A stretch of DNA of 64,000 nt from Polyangia bacterium (lineage in GTDB: Bacteria > Myxococcota_A > Polyangia > Nannocystales > Nannocystaceae), in assembly GCA_030424595.1 (NCBI GenBank), contig JAUHWG010000018.1, forward strand, positions 62,001 through 126,000, given 5' to 3'. A model generated the notes under the pieces. That model was not told where the DNA came from, made no database searches, and worked only from the letters and a program-made list of their open reading frames with translations. Position 1 is the first letter of the stretch; each line of letters begins with the position of its first letter. The position numbers were made by a program, and so were the translations under genes. This document shows, in pieces, positions 37,589 through 45,931 of this stretch.

Positions 37589-37975
37589 CCGCGCCACGAT
37601 AGCCGACTTTTTCGGGGACGCGGAGCGGTCCGCCGAGAGGTTCGCCGAGAGGTCTGCGACTCAGCCGCGAATCGGTCGGCCCTCGCCGTCTGTGCAGGCC
37701 GCAGTCCTTTGAGGGCGGTACGACACGGGGCTTTTTCGGGGTCGGCGCGGTTGATCGCGAGGGCTCGCGCCCGCGTCGAGGTGAGGGCTTGCGGTCGCGT
37801 CGACGGGGGGCCTCAGCCTCGGCCCGACGTCGACGCGCAGGGAGATCCGTCAAGGCCGTGCGGTCGCCGAGGGGTCGCCGCGAGAGCGCACAACCACGCA
37901 AAATTTACTCAACGCTGCACGCGAGGGGCGACTTCGGTATCCTGCGCAGGGCCGTAGAGGCCGGACAGGGAGACT
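37589..37975. other. Divergent intergenic region, no gene recognised
   Basis: About 387 bases between the DUF2505 gene and the stress-protein gene. Mostly GC-rich with repeated GAGAGGT and GCGTCGA words; an A/T-richer patch at about 37893-37915 (CACGCAAAATTTACTCAACG) lies 60-80 bp before the stress-protein start and is a candidate promoter. No coding or RNA pattern was seen. Confidence 0.4.
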
Positions 37976-38857
37976 ATGCGCTGGATTGTCGGACTCGACC
38001 TGCGGGGTCTTAGCCAAGGTGCGGTTCACTTCGCCAAGTGGCTTCACGAGCATTCGGAGGCGGAGAGGTTCGTCGCGGTTCACGTCGTCGAGGGGCGCCC
38101 CGACTCGCGCGCGCAGGCCGTGGTCGCCGGCGAGTCCTTCCGCGACTGGCTCGAGGCGGCCGCCGAGAAAGAGGTCGCCAAGGCCGGAGCGCGCGACGCC
38201 TTCGGGGATATCGAGTCGAAGTCGGTCCCCTCCGCGGAGGAGGGGCTCCTGCTCGCGCTCCAGGAGCGCCAGGCCGACGGTCTGGTCGTCGGTCGCAAGA
38301 CGCCCCGCGGGAAGGATGCGGTGGTCCGCCTGGGCAGGGTCGCGCGACGCTTGATCCGCCGCCTCGAGTCGCCGCTCATCATCGTCCCGCCGGATCTCGC
38401 CTCGGAGGAGATCGGTGACGGTCCGGTGGTGGTCGCCACCGATCTCGGCGCAGATGCGGTCGGCGCCCTCCGCTTCGGCCAGGCCCAGGCGAAGGCGCTC
38501 GGCCGCGAGCTCGTGCTCGTCCACGCGGTCACCCTGCCGAGCCACCTCGATCAATACCTCCCGGCGGACGCTTGGTCCTCGGTGCAGGCGGAGGTCGGGA
38601 CCGAGGGGAAAGACGCGGCTGTGGCCTGGGCCGCGTCCCACGGGGTCGAGGCGAGGCTCATCGTCGCCGAGGGTCCCGTCGTCCGCGCGCTGTGGACCGC
38701 TGCGGTCGCGGAGCGGGCGTGCCTGCTGGTCTGCGGCTCCCGCCGCCTCTCGCTCCTGGAGCGGATCTTCACCTCCAGCGTCGGCGCCGAGCTAGCCGCG
38801 AGCTCGCCTATCGCCGTCGCGATCGTGCCGCCGCCGGCCGACTCTGAATCCGCCTAG
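37976..38857 (+). CDS. Tandem universal stress protein
   Basis: 293 residues made of two UspA-type domains, about 1-140 and 148-285. The first begins 'MRWIVGLDLRGLSQGAVHFA' and has 'ADGLVVGRKTP' ; the second begins 'PVVVATDLGADAVGALRFGQ' and ends 'LLVCGSRRLS..ERIFTSSVG', close to the ATP-binding G-x2-G-x9-G(S/T) consensus, while the first domain is more degenerate. Usp proteins help survival under starvation, oxidative or redox stress. The ATG at 37976 has GGGAG about 6 nt upstream. It is transcribed alone or with the oxidoreductase 93 nt downstream. Confidence 0.88.
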   Translation: MRWIVGLDLRGLSQGAVHFAKWLHEHSEAERFVAVHVVEGRPDSRAQAVVAGESFRDWLEAAAEKEVAKAGARDAFGDIESKSVPSAEEGLLLALQERQADGLVVGRKTPRGKDAVVRLGRVARRLIRRLESPLIIVPPDLASEEIGDGPVVVATDLGADAVGALRFGQAQAKALGRELVLVHAVTLPSHLDQYLPADAWSSVQAEVGTEGKDAAVAWAASHGVEARLIVAEGPVVRALWTAAVAERACLLVCGSRRLSLLERIFTSSVGAELAASSPIAVAIVPPPADSESA

Positions 38858-38950
38858 TCGGTATCGATCGGGGTTGCGAGCCCCCTCTTCGCGGAGGAGG
38901 TTCGCAGTCACGGTTGCAAACGCGCCGCTTCTCGCCTACGGGTGAGAACC

Positions 38951-39982
38951 ATGTCAGCGCTGACCACACGCAAGCTCCTCCTCGCCCATCGTCCGAGCGG
39001 AGAGGTCAAGGACTCCGACTTTGAGCTTGTCTCGTCGCCGCTGGGCGAGCCGGGGGACGGCGAGATCCTGGTGGAGAACCTCTACCTCTCGCTCGATCCG
39101 ACCAACCGGATCTGGATGACGGACGCGCCGCAGTACATGCCTCCGGTCAAGATCGGCGAGGTGATGCGAGGGATCGGCGTTGGCGTTGTGGTCGCCTCGA
39201 AGTGCGAGGGCTTCGCGGTCGGCGACGCGGTCGCGGGGATGATCGGCTGGCAGGAGCACGCCTGCGGTCGCCCGGAGCTGCTCGGGGTGCAGCGGGTCGA
39301 GCGGATCCCCGGCGTCCCCCTGACCGCGTACTTCGGGGTGCTCGGGGTGACCGGCGGGATGACGGCCTACTTTGGGCTCCTCGACGTCGGCAAGCCGAAG
39401 GCGGGGGAGACCGTCGTCGTCTCGGCCGCGGCAGGCTCGGTCGGCTCCCTCGTCGGCCAGATCGCGAAGATCCACGGCTGCCGGGTCATCGGCGTCGCCG
39501 GTGGTCCTGAGAAGTGCGCCTACGTCACCGATGAGCTCGGGTTTGACGCCTGCGTCGACTATAAAAAGGGCGGCCTCGACGAGGCGATCCGGGCGGCCTG
39601 TCCCGAGGGGATCGACGTCTACTTCGACAACGTCGGCGGCGCGGTCCTCGACGCGGTCCTCGCCAACCTCAGCCTCCGGGCGCGGATCGTCATCTGCGGC
39701 CTCATCTCGTCCTACAACCAGGACTCGGTGCCGGGCCCGAAGAACTTCGAGCAGGTGCTGATGCGCCGGGCTCGGGTCGAGGGCTTCATCATCCTCGACT
39801 ACGGCGCACGCTTCGCGGAGGCCGGGGCCAAGCTCGCCGAGTGGTGGCAGGTGGGCAAGCTCCGCTACCGCGAGACGGTGCTCGACGGCGGCCTCGAGAT
39901 GGCCCCCGAGGCCCTGCGACGGCTCCTCCGCGGCGAGAAGAAGGGCAAGCTCTCGCTCCGGCTGAGCGCCCGCGCGGAGTAG
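38951..39982 (+). CDS. NADP-dependent oxidoreductase of the MDR/PTGR group
   Basis: 343 residues. Conserved features of the leukotriene B4 12-hydroxydehydrogenase/prostaglandin reductase/curcumin reductase branch: 'YLSLDPTNRIWM', 'GVLGVTGGMTAYFGLLDVGK', the nucleotide-binding 'VSAAAGSVGSLVGQIAKIHG' and 'DVYFDNVGGAVLDAVLANLS'. The enzyme reduces the C=C bond of alpha,beta-unsaturated carbonyls with NADPH. The ATG at 38951 was chosen over the GTG at 38942. It shares strand and spacing with the stress protein gene, so both may answer to reactive-electrophile stress. Confidence 0.93.
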   Translation: MSALTTRKLLLAHRPSGEVKDSDFELVSSPLGEPGDGEILVENLYLSLDPTNRIWMTDAPQYMPPVKIGEVMRGIGVGVVVASKCEGFAVGDAVAGMIGWQEHACGRPELLGVQRVERIPGVPLTAYFGVLGVTGGMTAYFGLLDVGKPKAGETVVVSAAAGSVGSLVGQIAKIHGCRVIGVAGGPEKCAYVTDELGFDACVDYKKGGLDEAIRAACPEGIDVYFDNVGGAVLDAVLANLSLRARIVICGLISSYNQDSVPGPKNFEQVLMRRARVEGFIILDYGARFAEAGAKLAEWWQVGKLRYRETVLDGGLEMAPEALRRLLRGEKKGKLSLRLSARAE

Positions 39983-40369
39983 CGACGGGGGAGCGTCACG
40001 TCGAATCCAGGGCCTTGACCTCTTCCTGCGCCTTTGCAGCGAGAGTGGGCCGCATGTCGATCTACTGGAGGGCTGCCACGACAGGGGGGGCGTGTTCTGC
40101 GCGTGGTGTCGGATTGCACCACCCGGTGGGTCCACGCCCCGGCGCTTCGGCCGCGTCCTTCCGAGACGGCCACGGGCGGATCTCCCCGTACGACGGCCCC
40201 GTACAGAAATTGTTACATGTAAAGAGGAGTGGACGGTTCTGCTGAGAATCATCCTGGAACATAGTCTAGAGCCCCACTGGAGGCCCTTCGTCCTTTTTGT
40301 CCGGGGCTCGAGAGCACTATTGCCCTCCGATGCGCGACCTCGCTACTGTCGCCAGTCTCCAGAGGGGCG
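39983..40369. promoter_or_regulatory. Upstream region of the DUF4062/GTPase operon
   Basis: About 387 bases without a convincing gene. A perfect 10-bp palindrome TTACATGTAA at 40213-40222 is followed by an A/G-rich AAGAGGAGT; this is a candidate operator or promoter element for the operon starting at 40370. The sequence from here on is noticeably less GC-rich than the preceding gene. Confidence 0.45.
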
Positions 40370-41254
40370 ATGGCACCGCGCGTCAAATACCAAGTCTTCA
40401 TCTCGTCTACCTACGAAGACCTGAAGGACGCCAGACTCGAGGTGTTGAAGGCGATCCTGCGTAACGATCATATCCCCGCAGGTATGGAGGCGTTTCCTGC
40501 GACGAACGATCGCGGTTGGGAGATTATCCGTCGAACGATCGACGAGTCTGATTACTACGTGTTGTTGCTGGGAGGCCTGTACGGGTCCTTCCGTGAGAGC
40601 GACGGCGGACCGTCCTGGACTGAGTATGAGTACAACTACGCCCTGAGGCGAGGACTCCCTGTCCTGGCATTCATTCGAAGTCGAGCCTCCACGCCTGGAA
40701 ACCTGATCGAAACTGATCCGAAGAAGGCAAAGTGCCTCCAGGACTTCATCGTGCGGGTGCGAAGTAAACATCTCTCGAAAACCTGGGGATCGCCCGAGGA
40801 GCTGTGCGGGATGGTCGGAGAGTCTCTACGCTATGACACAACCAATCTCCCGGGAGGGGACTCGCAGAGGCCGCGGGGGTGGATTCGAGGAGCTGTATCG
40901 CCTGTGGAGAGGCGATGGGCGGGACTCTTCGAGGTACAGCGTGCGGTTTTGCCGGAGCCGCTAGAGATCCCGGGGAAGCAGCCGATGCCACCTCCCACGT
41001 GGCGAAGTACCGTGATGAGCTGCGATGAGGAGACCCTCCGCCTTGAGCTCCCGCCGCTTCCCTTCGGTAGGGTGTGGGTCGGGCTGGACGGCGTCGAACA
41101 CCATGAACTCCACGGTCGCACTGAGCGCAGAACCGTGGCTCTTCCATGGGGGCGACTGGAGAGCGCAGAGCCGAGCGAAGAGCGGCCGGGCTGTGTCCAG
41201 GTCATGCTGAAGCGTCCACTTTCATATGACTATCGCTCGGATGCGTGGGTATAA
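40370..41254 (+). CDS. DUF4062-domain protein, first gene of GTPase operon
   Basis: 294 residues, no membrane segment. Residues 6-105 are a DUF4062 domain: 'YQVFISSTYEDLKDARLEVL', 'DRGWEIIRRTIDESDYYVLL' and 'SWTEYEYNYALRRGLPVLAF'. DUF4062 is a Rossmann-like nucleotide-binding or TIR/SLOG-like module often placed next to STAND NTPases and in conflict or signalling loci. The C-terminal part (from about 160) is unrecognised and beta-rich. The ATG at 40370 has GAGGGG about 2-7 nt upstream. Six nt separate the stop from the next ATG. It is presumably the cytosolic component of the membrane GTPase system encoded behind it. Confidence 0.85.
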   Translation: MAPRVKYQVFISSTYEDLKDARLEVLKAILRNDHIPAGMEAFPATNDRGWEIIRRTIDESDYYVLLLGGLYGSFRESDGGPSWTEYEYNYALRRGLPVLAFIRSRASTPGNLIETDPKKAKCLQDFIVRVRSKHLSKTWGSPEELCGMVGESLRYDTTNLPGGDSQRPRGWIRGAVSPVERRWAGLFEVQRAVLPEPLEIPGKQPMPPPTWRSTVMSCDEETLRLELPPLPFGRVWVGLDGVEHHELHGRTERRTVALPWGRLESAEPSEERPGCVQVMLKRPLSYDYRSDAWV

Positions 41255-41259
41255 GGTCG

Positions 41260-41847
41260 ATGGGGGAGCATTTCGTAGTGTTCGCTTTGCTCGGGGGGGG
41301 CGTGTTGGTGATGCTGTTCGGGATTCATCGCGTACGTCTTGGGAGCACCCCTGTGCAGTCTGTCGAGCCCCTTCCTGGCCATATTCGAACGGACCGGCTG
41401 AGCGCCACGGACGAGAACCTGTACACGCCAGAACTCCTTGCCCCGTCGCCGCCTGCAGGATCGAGAGCGGCTGGTGGGAAGTACAGCGCCAAGGGCCACG
41501 ACCGATCACCGACGATGATGAGCCTCAACTACAAGCCGAGTGATGAGTGTGGTCTCTCCGTCTCCGTCCAAGCCGGGGACCACGCAGCGTTCTCCGACAC
41601 GCGGTCGCGGCGGAAGGCAATGTCGACGCTCATGAATCATCTGCATGATCAGCGTAATGTAAGGCCGCCGTTCTCGCTTTCGGTTGAGTTGAAGGAGGCG
41701 AAGACAGGCCTGAGTATCGCAAAGGTTCGCCTGGAGTCGAGTGAATGTGCCGGTCTCGATGCTGCGGAGCGGATGCAGCTCATCGACGATAGGCTCTTCG
41801 CCTGTATCGCGGCCGGGTGCAGCGAGAGCGAAGCTACCTATGTTTAG
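41260..41847 (+). CDS. Single-TM protein of the DUF4062/GTPase operon
   Basis: 195 residues. One hydrophobic helix at about 5-22 (HFVVFALLGGGVLVMLFGIH), a Pro/Ser-rich linker, and a C-terminal domain from about 85 with 'CGLSVSVQAGDHAAFSD' and 'PFSLSVELKEAKTGLS', which looks like a compact alpha/beta domain with three Cys. The family is not recognised. ATG 41260 was preferred to GTG 41245, which would overlap the DUF4062 stop. The stop overlaps the GTPase start by 8 nt. Confidence 0.7.
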   Translation: MGEHFVVFALLGGGVLVMLFGIHRVRLGSTPVQSVEPLPGHIRTDRLSATDENLYTPELLAPSPPAGSRAAGGKYSAKGHDRSPTMMSLNYKPSDECGLSVSVQAGDHAAFSDTRSRRKAMSTLMNHLHDQRNVRPPFSLSVELKEAKTGLSIAKVRLESSECAGLDAAERMQLIDDRLFACIAAGCSESEATYV

Positions 41848-42847
41848 ATCGAGCGTTGTGGCCTCGCGGCTTCGGAACCTCCTCGTCGTCCAAGGCATCA
41901 CCCTCGCTGTGACGCTTGTCGCCCTCAGCGTGCTCGATCCTCCGCAGGCGTTTGCTCCGATCGTATGGGCTCTCATCATCGTCGAGATGGGACTCATAGT
42001 GTACACTGCGCGAACCCACTCGGAGCTTCCGCCGGTTCTCCGAGAGGGCTCGCCTGGGGGCAAGAGGGGGCCGCTTGAGGCTTCGCCGCCGGAGTGTCGG
42101 ATTTTGCTTATCGGGCTCGGTCGATCGGGGAAAACGAGCATCATCCGCCAGGTCCTGACCGGTAGTAACCGCCGGGAAGCTTCGACCACCGATTTCGCGA
42201 TGTACCGGGCTCGGCGTGTCAGCGATCTTGACGGCGCTCCCTTCGATCTCGTACTCGCTGACTACCAGGGCCAGAAATTCTCTCAGCTAGTCATCGATCG
42301 GCCGCAGCGTTTCTTCGGGCCCCGTGGCGCCCGTGAGATCAATGCGCTGATTTTCGTCGTAGACTTGTTTCGCGAGCTTCGAGACGCGAATGGTGATGCG
42401 GTGAGTGACTACGTTCTCCTCGAACACTACAGCCAAAACACAGACGCTCAGATTCGCGAGCGGGTGGATGAGCAGTGTAGGTATATCAATGAGTTTGCAC
42501 TGGAGGTTATCCTCGAGACGACCTTTAGCCGAAAGTCGATGTGCTCGATATTCTTGGTGGTCAACAAAATTGATCTTCTCCGGGCGCTAGTCGATCGTGG
42601 GTGCATTCCCGGGGTGGTGCCAAGCGCTCTGCAGCGCTATGTAAGCGAGCTTTACGCACCGCTCAATGGGCTGATCAAGGAGGCCGCTCGCGCCAACGGC
42701 GTGGTGGAGAGCTTTGGAGCCTACCTGATCAGCGCGCGGACAGGGGAGAATCTCGCGACAGTCTTCTCTGAGATTATTCGCCGATACCAAGACTCTGTCG
42801 CAGGCGTTGCGGCTCGTGGAGCCTCAGAGCGAGGGATGTATGGATAG
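41840..42847 (+). CDS. Membrane-anchored Ras/Arf-like GTPase
   Basis: 335 residues. Two hydrophobic helices at about 14-33 and 38-57 form an N-terminal hairpin anchor. The GTPase domain starts near 85: P-loop 'GLGRSGKTS' at 92-100, Switch II/G3 'DYQGQ' at 141-145 (Ras-like DxxGQ with the catalytic Gln), G4 'NKID' at 242-245 and G5-like 'SAR' at 298-300. An insertion of about 60 residues lies between G3 and G4. It is not MglA, Era, Obg or a translation GTPase. Membrane anchoring plus a Ras-like core, with a DUF4062 partner gene, suggests a signalling switch at the inner membrane. The start ATG at 41840 overlaps the preceding stop by 8 nt. Confidence 0.85.
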   Translation: MFRSSVVASRLRNLLVVQGITLAVTLVALSVLDPPQAFAPIVWALIIVEMGLIVYTARTHSELPPVLREGSPGGKRGPLEASPPECRILLIGLGRSGKTSIIRQVLTGSNRREASTTDFAMYRARRVSDLDGAPFDLVLADYQGQKFSQLVIDRPQRFFGPRGAREINALIFVVDLFRELRDANGDAVSDYVLLEHYSQNTDAQIRERVDEQCRYINEFALEVILETTFSRKSMCSIFLVVNKIDLLRALVDRGCIPGVVPSALQRYVSELYAPLNGLIKEAARANGVVESFGAYLISARTGENLATVFSEIIRRYQDSVAGVAARGASERGMYG

Positions 42848-43406
42848 AGATATAGAGCACTCAGAGATCGATGGGCGCCGCGCTCGATCTCTGACAATGT
42901 ACACGACGATCGTCGCTCTTGGGGCGACTCTAGCGATCCTTATTTTGCTGGCGACGCGAGGCGATGAGCCTAAGAGCGGTGAGCAGCGGACCGGCCTAAC
43001 AAGCACGGATGGGGCGGGGGGGGGCTCTGCCGGCCGCGACGAGCACGAGGAGCTTGTGGCGCGTCTGCGAGAGGCGGAAGCGGCACAGTCGTTGGGCGAG
43101 ATCTGTAAGGAGCACTGCAGTTGCCTCTGCTACAGTCGCCGGACGGATGACAGGGTCGAGCCAATTACAGTCTGTCGATTGAACCAAGACGCTTGTCATG
43201 CTCTCGAGAAGAAGATTGAGAGCAAACCGGCAAGTAGTACCTCTGGTCGGGCGATCGGCGAGTCCGTGAGCGCCGCATGTCGGAAGGTCGACATGCGGGA
43301 GGTTAACCGACGCAATGAGGTGAGTCGCTCAGAGTGGAGTCCGAGCAAACGCAACGGGGGCGAGCTTTTCGGGGTTTTCTACCCCGGCCAGTGCCTCCTT
43401 AACTGA
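42840..43406 (+). CDS. Single-TM Cys-rich protein of the DUF4062/GTPase operon
   Basis: 188 residues. Short cytoplasmic basic/acidic N-tail, one helix at about 18-43 (LTMYTTIVALGATLAILILL), then an outside domain with a Cys cluster 'CKEHCSCLCYS' and further Cys at about 121, 128, 153 and 185. The eight or so Cys suggest disulfides in the periplasm. No family recognised. The ATG at 42840 overlaps the GTPase stop by 8 nt, the second identical-length overlap in this operon. Confidence 0.7.
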   Translation: MDRDIEHSEIDGRRARSLTMYTTIVALGATLAILILLATRGDEPKSGEQRTGLTSTDGAGGGSAGRDEHEELVARLREAEAAQSLGEICKEHCSCLCYSRRTDDRVEPITVCRLNQDACHALEKKIESKPASSTSGRAIGESVSAACRKVDMREVNRRNEVSRSEWSPSKRNGGELFGVFYPGQCLLN

Positions 43407-43424
43407 GGCGTCTTGGAGGAAAGA

Positions 43425-44201
43425 ATGACGATGCAGCAGCGTGGTCCGCAGATGCTCACCACTACAGGGGGCCCAGGTCAGGATTCAGGCGAGCGAGGTC
43501 AGGAGGAACTTGACGAGTCGGAGGCGGAGAACATATTCGAGCGTAGGGACCGAGGAGCAAGGCCTGCAGGGACAAACGATGAGGATATTGTGCCCGCACC
43601 GTCGTCTGAGTTTGAGAACGTCAACTTTCTTGTGAGCGATGAACTTCACGCTGAGAGCCGCCATTACGAGCGCTTGCGCGGCGGTGATAGGCGTAGCGGG
43701 CGCTCCCTTAGCATGCTAGGACTAGGGCTACTCTCGCTCTTTGCTGCGGCCTCGGTGCTGTACCTCTCGATCATTTCGTATCGTCTGGATATTCGAGTGT
43801 CGGACCTCGAGCGGCTCATGGGGGAGGGCATGGCGGAAGTGCAGGAGGACTCTCAAGCTGGCGCAGAGGAGGAAGGTCAGCCCGATGCCGAGTCGGGGAG
43901 GGGTGCTGGGAAGGGCATGGGCTCCTTCGGCGGCGACACCGCGAAGGCGATCGGGCAGGGCGACACCACAGAGGACCTGAAGGAAGAGACCGCAAGCGAG
44001 GATCGTGAGGCAGTGTCAGCCGATGTGCAGGCTGACGGAGTTGCTCATGTTGGGGCATCAGGCGAGGAGGGGAACGCGATGAAGTCGAAGAAGGGCAAGC
44101 GAGGTGGGGGCCAGAAGAACGCCGTGGAAACGGAGATCAAGAGAGATGAGAGCGGGGGGGCGTCGGGCAGCGACGCGAAGGATGAGAAAACCTCGGGCTA
44201 G
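43425..44201 (+). CDS. Single-TM protein with low-complexity charged tail, operon end
   Basis: 258 residues. An acidic N-terminal half of about 90 residues (cytoplasmic by the positive-inside rule, with RLRGGDRRSGRS before the helix), one helix at about 95-117 (LGLGLLSLFAAASVLYLSII), a short coiled stretch ('DIRVSDLERLMGEGMAEVQE') and a low-complexity Glu/Gly/Lys tail. The family is not recognised. ATG 43425 has a strong GGAGG about 7 nt upstream. It is the last gene of the five-gene set; an FG-GAP gene converges 83 nt later. Confidence 0.7.
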   Translation: MTMQQRGPQMLTTTGGPGQDSGERGQEELDESEAENIFERRDRGARPAGTNDEDIVPAPSSEFENVNFLVSDELHAESRHYERLRGGDRRSGRSLSMLGLGLLSLFAAASVLYLSIISYRLDIRVSDLERLMGEGMAEVQEDSQAGAEEEGQPDAESGRGAGKGMGSFGGDTAKAIGQGDTTEDLKEETASEDREAVSADVQADGVAHVGASGEEGNAMKSKKGKRGGGQKNAVETEIKRDESGGASGSDAKDEKTSG

Positions 44202-44284
44202 ACCAACTCCCTTATCGGTATCTGCGCCCCGGAGGCTGAGGTTGGCGAGGACCGCGCCGCCGCTCCACGGCAGCGCTTCCTCTC

Positions 44285-45628
44285 TCAGGGCGCGAGGTCG
44301 CAGACCTCGGTGATGACCACAGAGCCCGAGTTCGCGAAGAGGTCGGTCTTGCCGTCGCCGTCGACGTCCCCGAGCGGGATCACCCAGGGGTCCCCATCGT
44401 CCCAGAGGAGGTCCCCCAAGGGTGCGCAGCCCCATGGGGCGGGTGGGTCGATCTCTTCGAGGCGCAGGGCCCAGAGCGAAGCGGTGTTGCTGGGCCCGTC
44501 GTCCCACTTGATCAGGATGGCCTCGACGTCGCCATCACCGTCGACGTCCGCCAAGACGGCGCCCGAGGGGCCGCCGAAGTAGCCAGAGAGATCGTCGTCG
44601 CCCTTGGGCGCGCCGTCCAGCGTCAGGGGCCCGGGGACGATCGCCGTGATGATCGCATCGACGTTCGCGTCGAAGGCGAGATCGTCGACGCCGTCGCCGT
44701 TGAGATCGCCGCTTCGCAGGTTGCCCCAGCCGCAGAAGTGCCCGAGCGAGGTCGTCCGCCGCAGCGGCGCGTCCCAGCCGTCGGGGGCCGAGAGCACCGC
44801 GAAGCGCTCCTCGCCGCCGCAGATCGCGAGGTCGTCGACGCCGTCCGCGTCGAGATCGCCGGCGGTGAAGGACCCCCAGCCCGAGACGGTGGCGAGCGCC
44901 TCGGTCGTCGCCAGGGGGACGAGCTCGCCGTCCGTCCTGCCGCGGATCACCCGGGTCTCATCGCTGACGCTCACGCGCAGCGCGAGATCGGCGAGGCCGT
45001 CGCCGTCGACGTCCCCGAGCGGCGTGTCGAAGGCGGTCCCAGCGGTCTCCGTGACGACGAAGCCGCCGAGCCCGACGGCGACGTCGTCGAGATCGACGGG
45101 CGTGAGGTCCTCCTTGCCGAAGACGATCCACACCCGGCCCTTGTCGCCCTTGTCGACGATCATATCGGCGAGGCCGTCGCCGTTGACATCACCGGCGGCT
45201 CTCGGCGCTGGGGACCCATCGTCCTCGTCGTAGGCCCAGGAGATCGCGAAGCCCCTCTGGGAGAGAATGTCGGGGTCGGCGACGAGCGGCGAGCTCCCGA
45301 GCTCCGAGAAGACGACGAAGGAGCCGAGGGCGAGGTCGTCCAGGCCATCACCGTTGACGTCTCCGAGCGGCCGCGGCCAGCCCTCGCCGACGATCGCGAA
45401 CCCTCCCTCGCCGGCCGCGACGGCGACGCGGTCGATCGGGGCGCTGCGACAGAAGGCCGCCGGAGCCTGGGGGCAGGGCTCTGCGGTCGTCGTCCCGGTC
45501 GACTCGGTCTCGCTCGCGTTCGGCGGCCCACAGGCGGCGAACGAGAGGAAGAGGGACGCGACAGAGCAGAGCGCGACGGAGCCGCAGGGTCGGTCCCGGG
45601 TGTTCGTCGATAGGTCCGCGCTCGGCAC
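44285..45628 (-). CDS. FG-GAP repeat lipoprotein
   Basis: 447 residues from GTG 45628. The signal ends in 'FLSFAAC' (Cys33), followed by a short Thr/Glu linker and seven FG-GAP-type blades, each with a calcium loop such as 'DVNGDGLDDLAL', 'DVNGDGLADMIV', 'DVDGDGLADLAL', 'DLNGDGVDDLAF', 'DVDGDGKTDLFA'. This predicts one seven-bladed surface beta-propeller. No other domain. No ATG lies near the signal, so a GTG start is required (another GTG is at 45643). The ligand is unknown. Confidence 0.83.
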   Translation of the reverse strand: MPSADLSTNTRDRPCGSVALCSVASLFLSFAACGPPNASETESTGTTTAEPCPQAPAAFCRSAPIDRVAVAAGEGGFAIVGEGWPRPLGDVNGDGLDDLALGSFVVFSELGSSPLVADPDILSQRGFAISWAYDEDDGSPAPRAAGDVNGDGLADMIVDKGDKGRVWIVFGKEDLTPVDLDDVAVGLGGFVVTETAGTAFDTPLGDVDGDGLADLALRVSVSDETRVIRGRTDGELVPLATTEALATVSGWGSFTAGDLDADGVDDLAICGGEERFAVLSAPDGWDAPLRRTTSLGHFCGWGNLRSGDLNGDGVDDLAFDANVDAIITAIVPGPLTLDGAPKGDDDLSGYFGGPSGAVLADVDGDGDVEAILIKWDDGPSNTASLWALRLEEIDPPAPWGCAPLGDLLWDDGDPWVIPLGDVDGDGKTDLFANSGSVVITEVCDLAP

Positions 45629-45931
45629 CCGCTGAGCATACACGGTGGGAGTCAGGCCCGCGCGGGGTCGACGGCTCCGGCGCGGCCTTGCGGGCTGTTG
45701 CGGAGGACCTGCGCGCTCTCGCGCTGGGCTCGTGGACATCTCGACCTCGAGAGGAGAGGGCCTTGCCGGCCTCTGGGCTCTGGAGTTGATCTGTCTGGGT
45801 GGACAGGGTGGAGAGGCCGCGAAGGTCGCGGAGGGCCCGAAAACCTCCGCCGCGATCGCTCGCTTGCTCGAGTCGTCGGCCCAGCGCCCGCCTGGCCCTT
45901 CGCGACCACGGCCGGGGCTGCGTCCTCGCCC
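45629..45931. other. Intergenic region between two minus-strand genes
   Basis: About 303 bases, GC-rich, between the ArnT-like gene stop and the FG-GAP gene start. Open frames on both strands lack start signals and recognisable patterns. It must contain the promoter of the FG-GAP gene; no clear promoter motif, repeat or RNA was seen. Confidence 0.35.

Noticed and set aside
40052..40245. Small open frame beginning MSIYWRAATT upstream of the DUF4062 gene
   Set aside because: No ribosome binding site and no recognisable pattern; the region is better seen as regulatory.
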